Source: Pseudomonas sp. dw_612 (GTDB lineage Bacteria > Pseudomonadota > Gammaproteobacteria > Pseudomonadales > Pseudomonadaceae). Taken from it: a DNA stretch of 64,000 nt. The notes below the pieces were generated by a model that did not search any database, was not told the DNA's origin, and saw only the letters and a program-made list of their open reading frames with translations. The stretch covers positions 1 through 64,000 of the forward strand of contig NZ_JAAVVC010000019.1 of NCBI RefSeq assembly GCF_018449725.1, in the 5' to 3' direction. The position numbers and the translations under genes were made by a program. Below, one piece after another: positions 35,023 through 45,408 of this stretch. The first letter of the stretch is position 1, and each line of letters starts with the position of its first letter.

Positions 35023-37656
35023 ATGGCCGATTGGCAGTCCCTCGATCCCGAGGCCGCTCGTGAAGCGGAAAAATATGAAAACCCTATTCCTAGCCGCGAA
35101 CTGATCCTTCAGCACCTTGCTGATCGAGGTTCGCCTGCTAACCGCGAACAGCTGGTCGAGGAGTTTGGTCTGACCACAGAAGACCAGCTCGAAGCCCTGC
35201 GTCGCCGCCTGCGCGCCATGGAGCGCGACGCTCAATTGATCTATACCCGTCGCGGCACGTATGCGCCGGTGGACAAACTCGACCTGATCCTCGGCCGCAT
35301 CAGCGGTCACCGTGACGGTTTCGGCTTCCTGGTCCCGGACGACGGCAGTGACGACCTGTTCATGAGCCCGGCGCAAATGCGTCTGGTGTTCGACGGCGAC
35401 CGTGCCCTGGCCCGTGTTTCCGGCCTGGACCGTCGCGGTCGCCGCGAAGGCATGATCGTCGAAGTCGTGTCCCGTGCCCACGAGACCATCGTCGGTCGCT
35501 ACTTCGAAGAAGGCGGTATCGGCTTCGTCGTCGCGGATAACCCGAAGATCCAGCAAGAAGTGCTGGTCACCCCGGGTCGCAACGCCAATGCCGATATCGG
35601 TCAGTTCGTCGAAGTGAAGATCACTCACTGGCCGACACCACGCTTCCAGCCGCAAGGCGACGTGGTTGAAGTCGTGGGTAACTACATGGCGCCGGGCATG
35701 GAAATCGATGTCGCCCTGCGCGCCTACGATATCCCGCACGTATGGCCTGAGGCGGTGTTGAAAGAAGCCGCCAAGCTCAAGCCTGAAGTCGAAGAGAAAG
35801 ACAAAGAGAAGCGCATCGACCTGCGCCATCTGCCGTTCGTGACCATCGACGGTGAAGATGCCCGCGACTTCGATGACGCGGTTTACTGCGAATCCAAGCC
35901 AGGCAAGCTGCGCCTGTTCTCCGGTGGCTGGAAGTTGTACGTGGCGATTGCCGACGTCTCCAGCTACGTGAAGATTGGTTCGGCGCTGGACAACGAATCC
36001 CAGGTTCGCGGCAACTCGGTGTACTTCCCCGAGCGCGTGGTGCCGATGCTTCCTGAGCAGTTGTCCAATGGCCTGTGCTCGCTGAATCCGCACGTTGATC
36101 GCCTGGCCATGGTTTGCGAGATGACCATCTCCAAATCTGGCGAGATGACCGACTACTGCTTCTACGAAGCGGTGATTCACTCCCATGCTCGCCTGACCTA
36201 CAACAAAGTCAGCGCGATGCTCGAAACGCCGAAACTCACCGAAGCGCGTCAGCTTCGCGGCGAGTACACCGACGTTCTGCCACACCTCAAGCAGCTTTAC
36301 GCACTGTACAAAGTGCTGCTGGGCGCTCGTCACGTGCGTGGCGCGATCGATTTCGAAACCCAGGAAACCCGGATCATCTTCGGCACCGAGCGCAAGATCG
36401 CCGAAATCCGTCCGACCGTGCGTAACGATGCGCACAAGCTGATCGAGGAATGCATGCTGGCGGCCAACGTGGCCACTGCTGAATTCCTGAAGAAGCACGA
36501 AATTCCTGCGCTGTATCGCGTGCACAACGGTCCGCCACCGGAGCGTCTGGAAAAACTGCGCGCCTTCCTTGGCGAGCTCGGCCTGTCCCTGCACAAAGGC
36601 AAGGACGGCCCGTCGCCGAAGGATTACCAGGCGTTGCTGGCGAGCATCAAGGACCGCCCGGATTTCCATCTGATCCAGACCGTCATGCTGCGTTCGTTGA
36701 GCCAAGCGGTGTATAGCGCTGATAACCAGGGCCACTTCGGCCTGAATTACGAAGCCTATACCCACTTCACCTCGCCGATCCGCCGCTACCCGGACTTGCT
36801 CACGCACCGGGCGATCCGCAGCGTTATCCACTCCAAGCAAGACACGCCGCACGTTCGCCGTGCCGGTGCGATGACCATTCCGAAGGCGCGGATTTATCCG
36901 TACGACGAAGCGGCCCTGGAGCAACTCGGCGAGCAGTGCTCGATGAGCGAGCGCCGTGCCGATGAAGCGACCCGCGACGTGGTGAACTGGCTCAAGTGCG
37001 AGTTCATGAAAGACCGCGTGGGCGAATCGTTCCCGGGTGTGATCACCGCCGTGACCGGTTTCGGCCTGTTCGTCGAGCTGACCGACATCTACGTCGAAGG
37101 CCTGGTGCATGTCACCGCGCTGCCGGGCGACTACTACCACTTCGATCCTGTGCATCACCGCCTCGCCGGTGAGCGTACCGGTCGCAGCTTCCGCCTCGGC
37201 GACACCGTTGAAGTGCGCGTGATGCGCGTCGACCTCGACGAACGCAAGATCGACTTCGAGATGGCTGAAAAGACCATCAGTGCGCCGATCGGTCGCAAGA
37301 AGCGCGGCAACGAAAAGGCTGAGCCAGCCGCCAAGACTGCGGCAAAAACCGCCGCAGAACCGGCTCCGGCGAAAACCGGTCGTCGTCCTGCCAAGGAAAA
37401 AGCGCCCGAAGCTTATCGCCCGAGCGATGCAGCGGCGAAAAACGCCGAGCTGCGTAAAAGTCGTGAACTGAAACAGGCGTTGCTGTCTGAAGCGAAAAGC
37501 GGCGGTAAAGCGGCGTCTGGGGGAAAGACCGGACGGTCGGCGCCTGACAAGGCTCCCGGCAGCAAGCCAAGCAAACACCGTAAAGGCCCGCCAAAATCGG
37601 GCTCGGCTCCAGCTGCCAAAAGCGGCGGGGCGCGTAAACCTAAGGCCAAGTCATGA
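35023..37656 (+). CDS. rnr: Ribonuclease R
   Basis: 877 residues. Processive 3'-5' exoribonuclease for structured RNA and trans-translation decay. N-terminal winged helix (about 20-90), cold-shock domains, and an RNB catalytic domain from about 255 with GEDARDFDDAVY supplying metal-binding Asp residues. An S1 domain lies at about 645-730 (GVITAVTGFGLFVEL). The C-terminal tail of about 140 residues is very rich in Lys/Ala/Pro, longer than in E. coli, and probably binds RNA or ribosomes. Start is the ATG at 35023 (MADWQSLDPEAAREAEKYE). Overlaps rlmB by 4 bases. Confidence 0.97.
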   Translation: MADWQSLDPEAAREAEKYENPIPSRELILQHLADRGSPANREQLVEEFGLTTEDQLEALRRRLRAMERDAQLIYTRRGTYAPVDKLDLILGRISGHRDGFGFLVPDDGSDDLFMSPAQMRLVFDGDRALARVSGLDRRGRREGMIVEVVSRAHETIVGRYFEEGGIGFVVADNPKIQQEVLVTPGRNANADIGQFVEVKITHWPTPRFQPQGDVVEVVGNYMAPGMEIDVALRAYDIPHVWPEAVLKEAAKLKPEVEEKDKEKRIDLRHLPFVTIDGEDARDFDDAVYCESKPGKLRLFSGGWKLYVAIADVSSYVKIGSALDNESQVRGNSVYFPERVVPMLPEQLSNGLCSLNPHVDRLAMVCEMTISKSGEMTDYCFYEAVIHSHARLTYNKVSAMLETPKLTEARQLRGEYTDVLPHLKQLYALYKVLLGARHVRGAIDFETQETRIIFGTERKIAEIRPTVRNDAHKLIEECMLAANVATAEFLKKHEIPALYRVHNGPPPERLEKLRAFLGELGLSLHKGKDGPSPKDYQALLASIKDRPDFHLIQTVMLRSLSQAVYSADNQGHFGLNYEAYTHFTSPIRRYPDLLTHRAIRSVIHSKQDTPHVRRAGAMTIPKARIYPYDEAALEQLGEQCSMSERRADEATRDVVNWLKCEFMKDRVGESFPGVITAVTGFGLFVELTDIYVEGLVHVTALPGDYYHFDPVHHRLAGERTGRSFRLGDTVEVRVMRVDLDERKIDFEMAEKTISAPIGRKKRGNEKAEPAAKTAAKTAAEPAPAKTGRRPAKEKAPEAYRPSDAAAKNAELRKSRELKQALLSEAKSGGKAASGGKTGRSAPDKAPGSKPSKHRKGPPKSGSAPAAKSGGARKPKAKS

Positions 37657-38414
37657 GTCAGTTGGAAAAAATCTACGGCGTGCATGCGGTAGAAGCGTTG
37701 TTGCGTCACCACCCAAAGCGCGTCAAGCAGATCTGGTTGGCTGAAGGCCGCAGCGATCCGCGGGTTCAGACGTTGATCCAGCTGGCAAACGACAATCGCG
37801 TGCCCGTCGGCAACGCCGAGCGTCGCGAGCTGGATGCCTGGGTCGAAGGCGTGCACCAAGGCGTGGTAGCGGACGTGAGTCCGAGCCAGGTCTGGGGCGA
37901 GGCGATGCTCGACGAGCTGCTCGATCGCTCCGAAGGTGCACCGTTGCTGCTGGTGCTCGACGGCGTGACCGACCCGCACAACCTCGGCGCTTGCCTGCGT
38001 TCGGCCGATGCGGCCGGTGCGTTGGCGGTAATCGTGCCGAAGGACAAGTCAGCCACCCTGACCCCGACAGTGCGTAAAGTGGCCTGCGGCGCGGCGGAAG
38101 TGATTCCGTTGGTCGCCGTGACGAACCTGGCGCGCACCCTGGAAAAACTCAAGCAGCGTGGCTTGTGGGTCGTCGGTACGGCGGGCGAGGCTGAGCAGAG
38201 TCTGTATCAGCAAGACATGACCGGCCCGACCATCCTGATCATGGGCGCGGAAGGCAGCGGCATGCGTCGCCTGACCCGCGATCTTTGCGACTACCTGGTG
38301 CATTTGCCGATGACCGGCAGCGTCAGCAGCCTCAACGTTTCCGTGGCGACGGGTGTTTGCCTGTTCGAAGCCCAGCGCCAGCGCAGCGTAAAAGCCGCCA
38401 CCAAAAAGTCCTGA
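37653..38414 (+). CDS. rlmB: 23S rRNA (guanosine-2'-O-)-methyltransferase RlmB
   Basis: 253 residues, SPOUT-class enzyme methylating G2251 of 23S rRNA. The N-terminal substrate-binding domain starts IYGVHAVEALL. The SPOUT motifs are DPHNLGACLRSADAAG, LIMGAEGSGMRRL and the knot-forming GSVSSLNVSVATGVCLFE. Its ATGA overlap with rnr indicates coupled expression, the standard rnr-rlmB pair. Confidence 0.97.
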   Translation: MSQLEKIYGVHAVEALLRHHPKRVKQIWLAEGRSDPRVQTLIQLANDNRVPVGNAERRELDAWVEGVHQGVVADVSPSQVWGEAMLDELLDRSEGAPLLLVLDGVTDPHNLGACLRSADAAGALAVIVPKDKSATLTPTVRKVACGAAEVIPLVAVTNLARTLEKLKQRGLWVVGTAGEAEQSLYQQDMTGPTILIMGAEGSGMRRLTRDLCDYLVHLPMTGSVSSLNVSVATGVCLFEAQRQRSVKAATKKS

Positions 38415-38429
38415 CACTCTGTAGGGCTC

Positions 38430-38527
38430 GTAGGAGCTGCCGAGTGAAACGAGGCTGCGATCTTTTGATTTTGTTTTTTAAGCAAGATCAAAAGATCGCA
38501 GCCTCGTTTCACTCGGCAGCTCCTACA
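38430..38527. repeat. REP-type palindrome after rlmB
   Basis: gtaggagctgccgagtgaaa and its complement form arms of more than 30 bp around a T-rich loop. Between the rnr-rlmB unit and the rpsF operon. Confidence 0.9.
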
Positions 38528-38723
38528 GGTGTTCGGAATTGAGGCTGGGTGATTGTTCAAATAATCACCAATTGCCTTGCGCCTCTCCTGTCCCTTCTCT
38601 ACAATTGCGCCCCTTGCTGTGACGGCAGGCACGCATGTGTCTATCGCCAGCAAGTCCATAAGTGTCATTCACTCCTTGTCTGACCGTTTTTGAACGGCAG
38701 GCTACAACCCGTAAGGAGCATTC

Positions 38724-39146
38724 ATGCGTCATTACGAAATCATCTTTTTGGTCCACCCGGATCAAAGCGAGCAAGTCGGCGGCATGGTAGAGCGTTACAC
38801 CAAGCTGATCGAAGAAGACGGCGGCAAAATCCACCGTCTGGAAGATTGGGGCCGTCGTCAACTGGCCTATGCAATCAACAATGTTCACAAGGCTCACTAC
38901 GTGATGCTGAACGTTGAATGCACTGGCAAGGCCCTGGCCGAGCTGGAAGACAACTTCCGCTACAACGATGCAGTGATCCGTAACCTGGTCATCCGTCGCG
39001 AAGAAGCCGTTACCGGCCAATCCGAGATGCTCAAGGCTGAAGAAAACCGCAGTGAGCGCCGTGAGCGTCGCGACCGTCCTGAGCACGAAGGCGCTGAAAG
39101 CGCTGATAGTGATGACAGCGACAACAGCGATAACGCTGACGAGTAA
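38724..39146 (+). CDS. rpsF: 30S ribosomal protein S6
   Basis: 140 residues, AAGGAG upstream. It opens with MRHYEIIFLVHPDQSEQV and contains the S6 core to about residue 100. The tail (about 115-140) is made almost only of Asp, Ser, Glu and Asn. Acidic tails are seen in other S6 proteins, where RimK may add glutamates. S6 pairs with S18 in the 30S platform. First gene of the rpsF-rpsR-DUF2232-rplI cluster. Confidence 0.98.
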   Translation: MRHYEIIFLVHPDQSEQVGGMVERYTKLIEEDGGKIHRLEDWGRRQLAYAINNVHKAHYVMLNVECTGKALAELEDNFRYNDAVIRNLVIRREEAVTGQSEMLKAEENRSERRERRDRPEHEGAESADSDDSDNSDNADE

Positions 39147-39174
39147 TCCACGGACCTTTTGAGGAGCCTATTAC

Positions 39175-39405
39175 ATGGCACGTTTCTTCCGTCGTCGTAA
39201 ATTCTGCCGCTTCACCGCTGAAGACGTGAAAGAGATCGATTACAAAGATCTCAACACCCTGAAAGCATACGTATCCGAGACCGGCAAAATCGTTCCAAGC
39301 CGTATCACCGGTACCAAAGCTCGTTATCAGCGTCAGCTGGCCACCGCTATCAAGCGCGCCCGCTTCCTGGCCCTGCTGGCCTACACCGACAGCCACGGCC
39401 GCTGA
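39175..39405 (+). CDS. rpsR: 30S ribosomal protein S18
   Basis: 76 residues, basic, starting [21 protein letters not shown] with the family core [26 protein letters not shown] upstream. Binds with S6 on 16S rRNA. 28 bases after rpsF. Confidence 0.98.
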
Positions 39406-39441
39406 GACCGGGCAGTCGACACGTAGCAAAGGATTGAATGC

Positions 39442-40335
39442 ATGCGCGCCATAGCTGAGTTCATCATGCGCGGCCGTATGCAGGCCACTCTGGTAGTGGC
39501 TGGATGCGCAACATTGCCGCTGTTGTATTGGTTGGGTGCTGCCGCTGGATGCCTTGTGCTCCTGCGGCGCGGATTGAAGGACGCCATCGGCGTTCTTGCT
39601 CTGGGACTGCTGCCGGCCTTGGTCTGGTGGCTTTACTCCGACGACCCACGGGCACTTCTGGTGCTGCTGGGGTCTTCGGGCCTTGCGTTGGTTTTGCGCG
39701 CAAGCGAGTCCTGGAACCGCGTGCTGCTGGTCAGCATAGCGATGGGAGTGGTGTTTTCAGTGGTGCTGGGGATCGCTTTTGGTCCCCAGATCGAGCAGCT
39801 GGCGCAGGCTTTGATAAAAGTCATGCCGTCGCTGCTCGGTGAGGTCTACGACAAGTTGTCCGTAGATGAGCGTGCGCATTTTGCGTCCCTGATTGCACCG
39901 GTCCTGACTGGCCTAATAGCGGCTTTGTTGCAAATCGTCAGTGTGCTGAGCCTGATTGTCGGGCGCTACTGGCAGGCGTTGTTGTACAACCCGGGTGGTT
40001 TTGGTCGCGAGTTTCGCGCCATCCGATTCCCGCTGGGGCCGGCGATGGCACTGCTGGTGTTGATGCTTCTGGGGCCGAACATCGGTCCGCAGATGGCCAT
40101 GTTGACACCGTTGTGCAGTGTTCCGCTGGTATTCGCCGGGCTGGCCCTGATTCATGGGCTGGTGGCGCAAAAGCGACTGGGCAGATTCTGGCTGGTCGGG
40201 TTGTACGTCACGCTGTTGCTGTTTATGCAACTGATCTATCCGTTGCTGGTGGTCTTGGCCATCGTCGACAGCCTGATTGATTTTCGCGGTCGTCTGGCGT
40301 CCAAAGACGCCGATAACGCGAACGGTGAAGGTTAA
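39442..40335 (+). CDS. DUF2232-family polytopic membrane protein
   Basis: 297 residues with about eight to nine hydrophobic helices and an amphipathic stretch near 130-150 (LLGEVYDKLSVDERAHFASL). It is wedged between rpsR and rplI, the place of a conserved Pseudomonas membrane protein of the YybS/DUF2232 type. AAAGGA precedes the ATG. No catalytic motif is visible and no function is known to me. Its fixed place among ribosomal protein genes suggests co-expression rather than a ribosomal role. Confidence 0.85.
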   Translation: MRAIAEFIMRGRMQATLVVAGCATLPLLYWLGAAAGCLVLLRRGLKDAIGVLALGLLPALVWWLYSDDPRALLVLLGSSGLALVLRASESWNRVLLVSIAMGVVFSVVLGIAFGPQIEQLAQALIKVMPSLLGEVYDKLSVDERAHFASLIAPVLTGLIAALLQIVSVLSLIVGRYWQALLYNPGGFGREFRAIRFPLGPAMALLVLMLLGPNIGPQMAMLTPLCSVPLVFAGLALIHGLVAQKRLGRFWLVGLYVTLLLFMQLIYPLLVVLAIVDSLIDFRGRLASKDADNANGEG

Positions 40336-40354
40336 AAGTTAAGAGGATTTTCAC

Positions 40355-40801
40355 ATGCAACTGATCCTTCTGGAAAAAGTCACCAACCTGGGCAACCTGG
40401 GTGACAAAGTGAACGTTAAGGCTGGTTACGGTCGTAACTACCTGCTGCCTTACGGCAAAGCTACCGCTGCGACCGCTGCCAACGTGGCTGCGTTCGAAGA
40501 GCGTCGCGCTGAGCTGGAAAAAGCCGCAGCAGACCGCAAAACTTCGGCTGAAAGCCGTGCCGCCCAACTGGCTGAGCTGGAAGTGACTATCACTGCCACC
40601 GCCGGTGACGAAGGCAAGCTGTTCGGTTCGATCGGTACTCACGACATCGCTGATGCACTGACCGCCTCCGGCGTCGAAGTGGCAAAAAGCGAAGTTCGTC
40701 TGCCGAACGGCACTATCCGTAACGTAGGTGAATTCGACGTAGCCGTGCATCTGCACGCCGAAGTTGAAGCCACCGTACGCGTTGTCGTGGTAGCAGCTTA
40801 A
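40355..40801 (+). CDS. rplI: 50S ribosomal protein L9
   Basis: 148 residues: N-terminal RNA-binding domain (MQLILLEKVTNLGNLGDKV, NYLLPYGKA), long central helix, C-terminal domain to the end. AAGAGGA upstream. 19 bases after the DUF2232 gene. Confidence 0.98.
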   Translation: MQLILLEKVTNLGNLGDKVNVKAGYGRNYLLPYGKATAATAANVAAFEERRAELEKAAADRKTSAESRAAQLAELEVTITATAGDEGKLFGSIGTHDIADALTASGVEVAKSEVRLPNGTIRNVGEFDVAVHLHAEVEATVRVVVVAA

Positions 40802-40920
40802 GCAGCACTTGTCGGCTGGCACCCTCGGGTGCTTGCCGGTAACATCGGGCACGATCCTGTTTACAGGTCGTGCCCTTTGTCTTTCTGCAGTTTCTGATTT
40901 TCACAACTATTCAAGTGGCC

Positions 40921-42315
40921 ATGAACGATATTTCCGCTCCTGAGCAATACGATCTGCAAACCGCTGCCCTGAAGGTGCCGCCGCATTCCATCGAGGCCGA
41001 ACAGGCTGTGCTCGGTGGTTTGATGCTGGACAACAACGCCTGGGAACGCGTGCTCGATCAAGTATCGGACGGCGATTTCTATCGACATGACCACCGCCTG
41101 ATCTTCCGTGCGATCGCCAAACTGGCGGACATGAACTCGCCGATCGACGTCGTGACCCTGGCCGAGCAATTGGACAAGGAAGGTCAGACTTCGCAAGTGG
41201 GTGGCCTCGGTTACCTCGGTGAACTGGCGAAAAACACGCCGTCCGTCGCCAACATCAAGGCGTATGCCCAGATCGTCCGTGCACGGGCGACCTTGCGCCA
41301 ACTGATCGGCATCGCGACCGAAATCGCCGACAGCGCTTTCAATCCTGAAGGTCGTTCTGCGGAAGAGATTCTCGATGAAGCCGAACGGCAGATCTTCCAG
41401 ATCGCTGAGGCCCGGCCAAAAACCGGCGGCCCGGTGAGCGTGAATGACCTGCTGACCAAGGCCATCGACCGTATCGACACCTTGTTCAACACCGACAACG
41501 CCATCACCGGCCTGTCCACCGGCTACACCGATCTCGACGGGATGACCAGCGGCCTGCAACCGTCTGACCTGATCATCGTCGCCGGTCGTCCGTCCATGGG
41601 TAAAACCACCTTTGCGATGAACCTGGTGGAAAACGCCGTGTTGCGCAGTGACAAGTGCGTCCTGGTTTACTCACTGGAAATGCCAGGCGAATCGCTGATC
41701 ATGCGTATGTTGTCGTCCCTCGGCCGCATCGACCAGACCAAGGTCCGGGCCGGTCGCCTCGACGATGACGATTGGCCGCGCCTGACCTCGGCGGTCAACC
41801 TGCTCAACGATCGCAAGCTGTTCATCGATGATACGGCGGGTATCAGCCCCTCGGAGATGCGCGCGCGGACCCGACGTCTGGTGCGTGAGCACGGCGATGT
41901 CGCCCTGATCATGATCGACTACCTGCAATTAATGCAGATTCCAGGCTCCGGCGGCGACAACCGGACCAACGAGATTTCCGAAATCTCCCGGTCCTTGAAA
42001 GCCCTGGCCAAGGAATTCAACTGCCCGGTGGTGGCGCTGTCCCAGCTCAACCGCTCCCTGGAGCAACGTCCGAACAAACGCCCGATCAACTCCGACCTCC
42101 GGGAATCCGGAGCGATCGAGCAGGATGCTGACGTGATCATGTTCGTGTACCGGGATGAGGTGTATCACCCGGAAACCGAGCACAAAGGCATCGCCGAGAT
42201 CATCATCGGCAAGCAGCGGAACGGTCCGATCGGTACGTCGCGACTGGCGTTTATCGGTAAGTACACCCGCTTCGAAAACCTGGCGCCGGGTAGCTACAAC
42301 TTCGACGACGAGTAA
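40921..42315 (+). CDS. dnaB: Replicative DNA helicase DnaB
   Basis: 464 residues from the ATG at 40921 (MNDISAPEQYDLQ). The in-frame ATG at 40870 is upstream in the intergenic region and is rejected. N-terminal primase-interacting domain (EAEQAVLGGLMLDNNAW), a linker, and the RecA-like hexameric motor with Walker A AGRPSMGKTTFA, Walker B LIMIDYLQLM and a late arginine-finger region near NGPIGTSRL. In P. aeruginosa alr follows; here a REP and the YgiQ gene follow instead. Confidence 0.98.
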   Translation: MNDISAPEQYDLQTAALKVPPHSIEAEQAVLGGLMLDNNAWERVLDQVSDGDFYRHDHRLIFRAIAKLADMNSPIDVVTLAEQLDKEGQTSQVGGLGYLGELAKNTPSVANIKAYAQIVRARATLRQLIGIATEIADSAFNPEGRSAEEILDEAERQIFQIAEARPKTGGPVSVNDLLTKAIDRIDTLFNTDNAITGLSTGYTDLDGMTSGLQPSDLIIVAGRPSMGKTTFAMNLVENAVLRSDKCVLVYSLEMPGESLIMRMLSSLGRIDQTKVRAGRLDDDDWPRLTSAVNLLNDRKLFIDDTAGISPSEMRARTRRLVREHGDVALIMIDYLQLMQIPGSGGDNRTNEISEISRSLKALAKEFNCPVVALSQLNRSLEQRPNKRPINSDLRESGAIEQDADVIMFVYRDEVYHPETEHKGIAEIIIGKQRNGPIGTSRLAFIGKYTRFENLAPGSYNFDDE

Positions 42316-42320
42316 CGTAC

Positions 42321-42412
42321 CTGTGGGAGCGGGCTTGCTCGCGAAGGCGGTATCACATTCAGCAAATTTGCTGGATGACACACCGCTTTCGCGAGCAAGC
42401 CCGCTCCCACAT
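42321..42412. repeat. REPIN-type palindrome after dnaB
   Basis: ctgtgggagcgggcttgctc and its complement, arms of about 30 bp with a variable centre. Confidence 0.9.
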
Positions 42413-42513
42413 GGGTCCAACGCAATTTCCGACCATTGCGGTCGGAATTGGTTATTTTTTGTGCTATATTCCGCGCCCGCGAAATTCAATGAAAGCCAAC
42501 ACCGGTTATCGAC

Positions 42514-44820
<2,307 letters not shown>

Positions 44821-44838
44821 ACGCTGACCGCTGACAAC

Positions 44839-44866
44839 AAAACGCCAACCTTCGGGTTGGCGTTTT
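44839..44866 (+). terminator. Rho-independent terminator of the YgiQ gene
   Basis: AAAACGCCAACC-ttcg-GGTTGGCGTTTT, perfect 12-bp stem, 19 bases after the stop. Confidence 0.95.
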
Positions 44867-44906
44867 GCGTTGCAGGCCCTGGAGTTGGAGTGTCAGATAG
44901 ATCCAG

Positions 44907-45205
44907 CCCCTCACCCCAACCCTCTCCCCAAAGGGGAGAGGGGAAAGGGAGCTGATCTTCAAACTGTTCAAAACCTGAGTTCGACTCGGGTTTTCAGGTC
45001 GATATAGCTCTAAAGAGCAACTCGGTCGGTCCCTGTTCAAAACCTGAGTTCGACTCGGGTTTTCAGGTCGATATAGCTCTAAAGAGCAACTCGGTCGGTC
45101 CCTGTTCAAAACCTGAGTTCGACTCGGGTTTTCAGGTCGATGTAGCTCTAAAGAGCAACTCGGTCGGTCCCCTCGCCCCTCTGGGGAGAGGGTTAGGGAG
45201 AGGGG
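44907..45205. repeat. 69-bp tandem repeat element with inverted termini
   Basis: Three units start at 44964, 45033 and 45102 (period 69). The ends are cccctcaccccaaccctctc at 44907 and its imperfect inverted copy ggggagagggttagggagag ending near 45205. The unit equals the 112-bp unit of positions 1-500 minus a 43-bp G/C-rich block. Apart from this element, the terminator and the regulatory sites below, the 44821-45408 gap holds nothing recognisable. Confidence 0.9.
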
Positions 45206-45250
45206 TGGTTTCCAAGTCGAACACAACGTCCTTACTTCACACGATTGCCC

Positions 45251-45313
45251 TTGCGCCACATTTGCGTGCAATCCCCTCGAACCAAATTCCCGCATCGCTC
45301 GATTTTGGTGCTG
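45251..45313 (+). promoter_or_regulatory. Two NtrC-like enhancer dyads
   Basis: ttgcgccacatttgcgtgca (45251-45270) and cgctcgattttggtgctg (45296-45313; reverse cagcaccaaaatcgagcg) resemble the NtrC site TGCACC-N5-GGTGCA. They lie about 120 and 75 bases before the predicted start of transcription. Matches are imperfect. Confidence 0.45.
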
Positions 45314-45354
45314 TACTGCCCTAAGCAATCTATGAAAGCGCCAGCGCTGCGCGA

Positions 45355-45370
45355 TGGCATAAGTCTTGCG
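45355..45370 (+). promoter_or_regulatory. Sigma-54 promoter of the ATP-grasp/transglutaminase operon
   Basis: TGGCATaagtcTTGCG with GG at 45356-45357 and GC at 45368-45369, exactly 10 apart. It matches the RpoN -24/-12 consensus. Transcription would begin near 45381, 28 bases before the GTG start. Confidence 0.8.
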
Positions 45371-45408
45371 CGCTGTCGAATACGCTTAAGGCTCGCAGGA
45401 GGCACGCC

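Noticed and set aside
35020..37578. 852-residue open frame antisense to rnr
   Set aside because: Mirror of the strongly conserved rnr reading in GC-rich DNA; no ribosome site, no recognisable motif, His/Gln/Val-rich shadow composition.
38684..38697. S6:S18 autoregulatory leader before rpsF
   Set aside because: A CCGTT-tttg-AACGG hairpin exists near the right place, but I could not match the known binding motif, so it is not listed as a feature.
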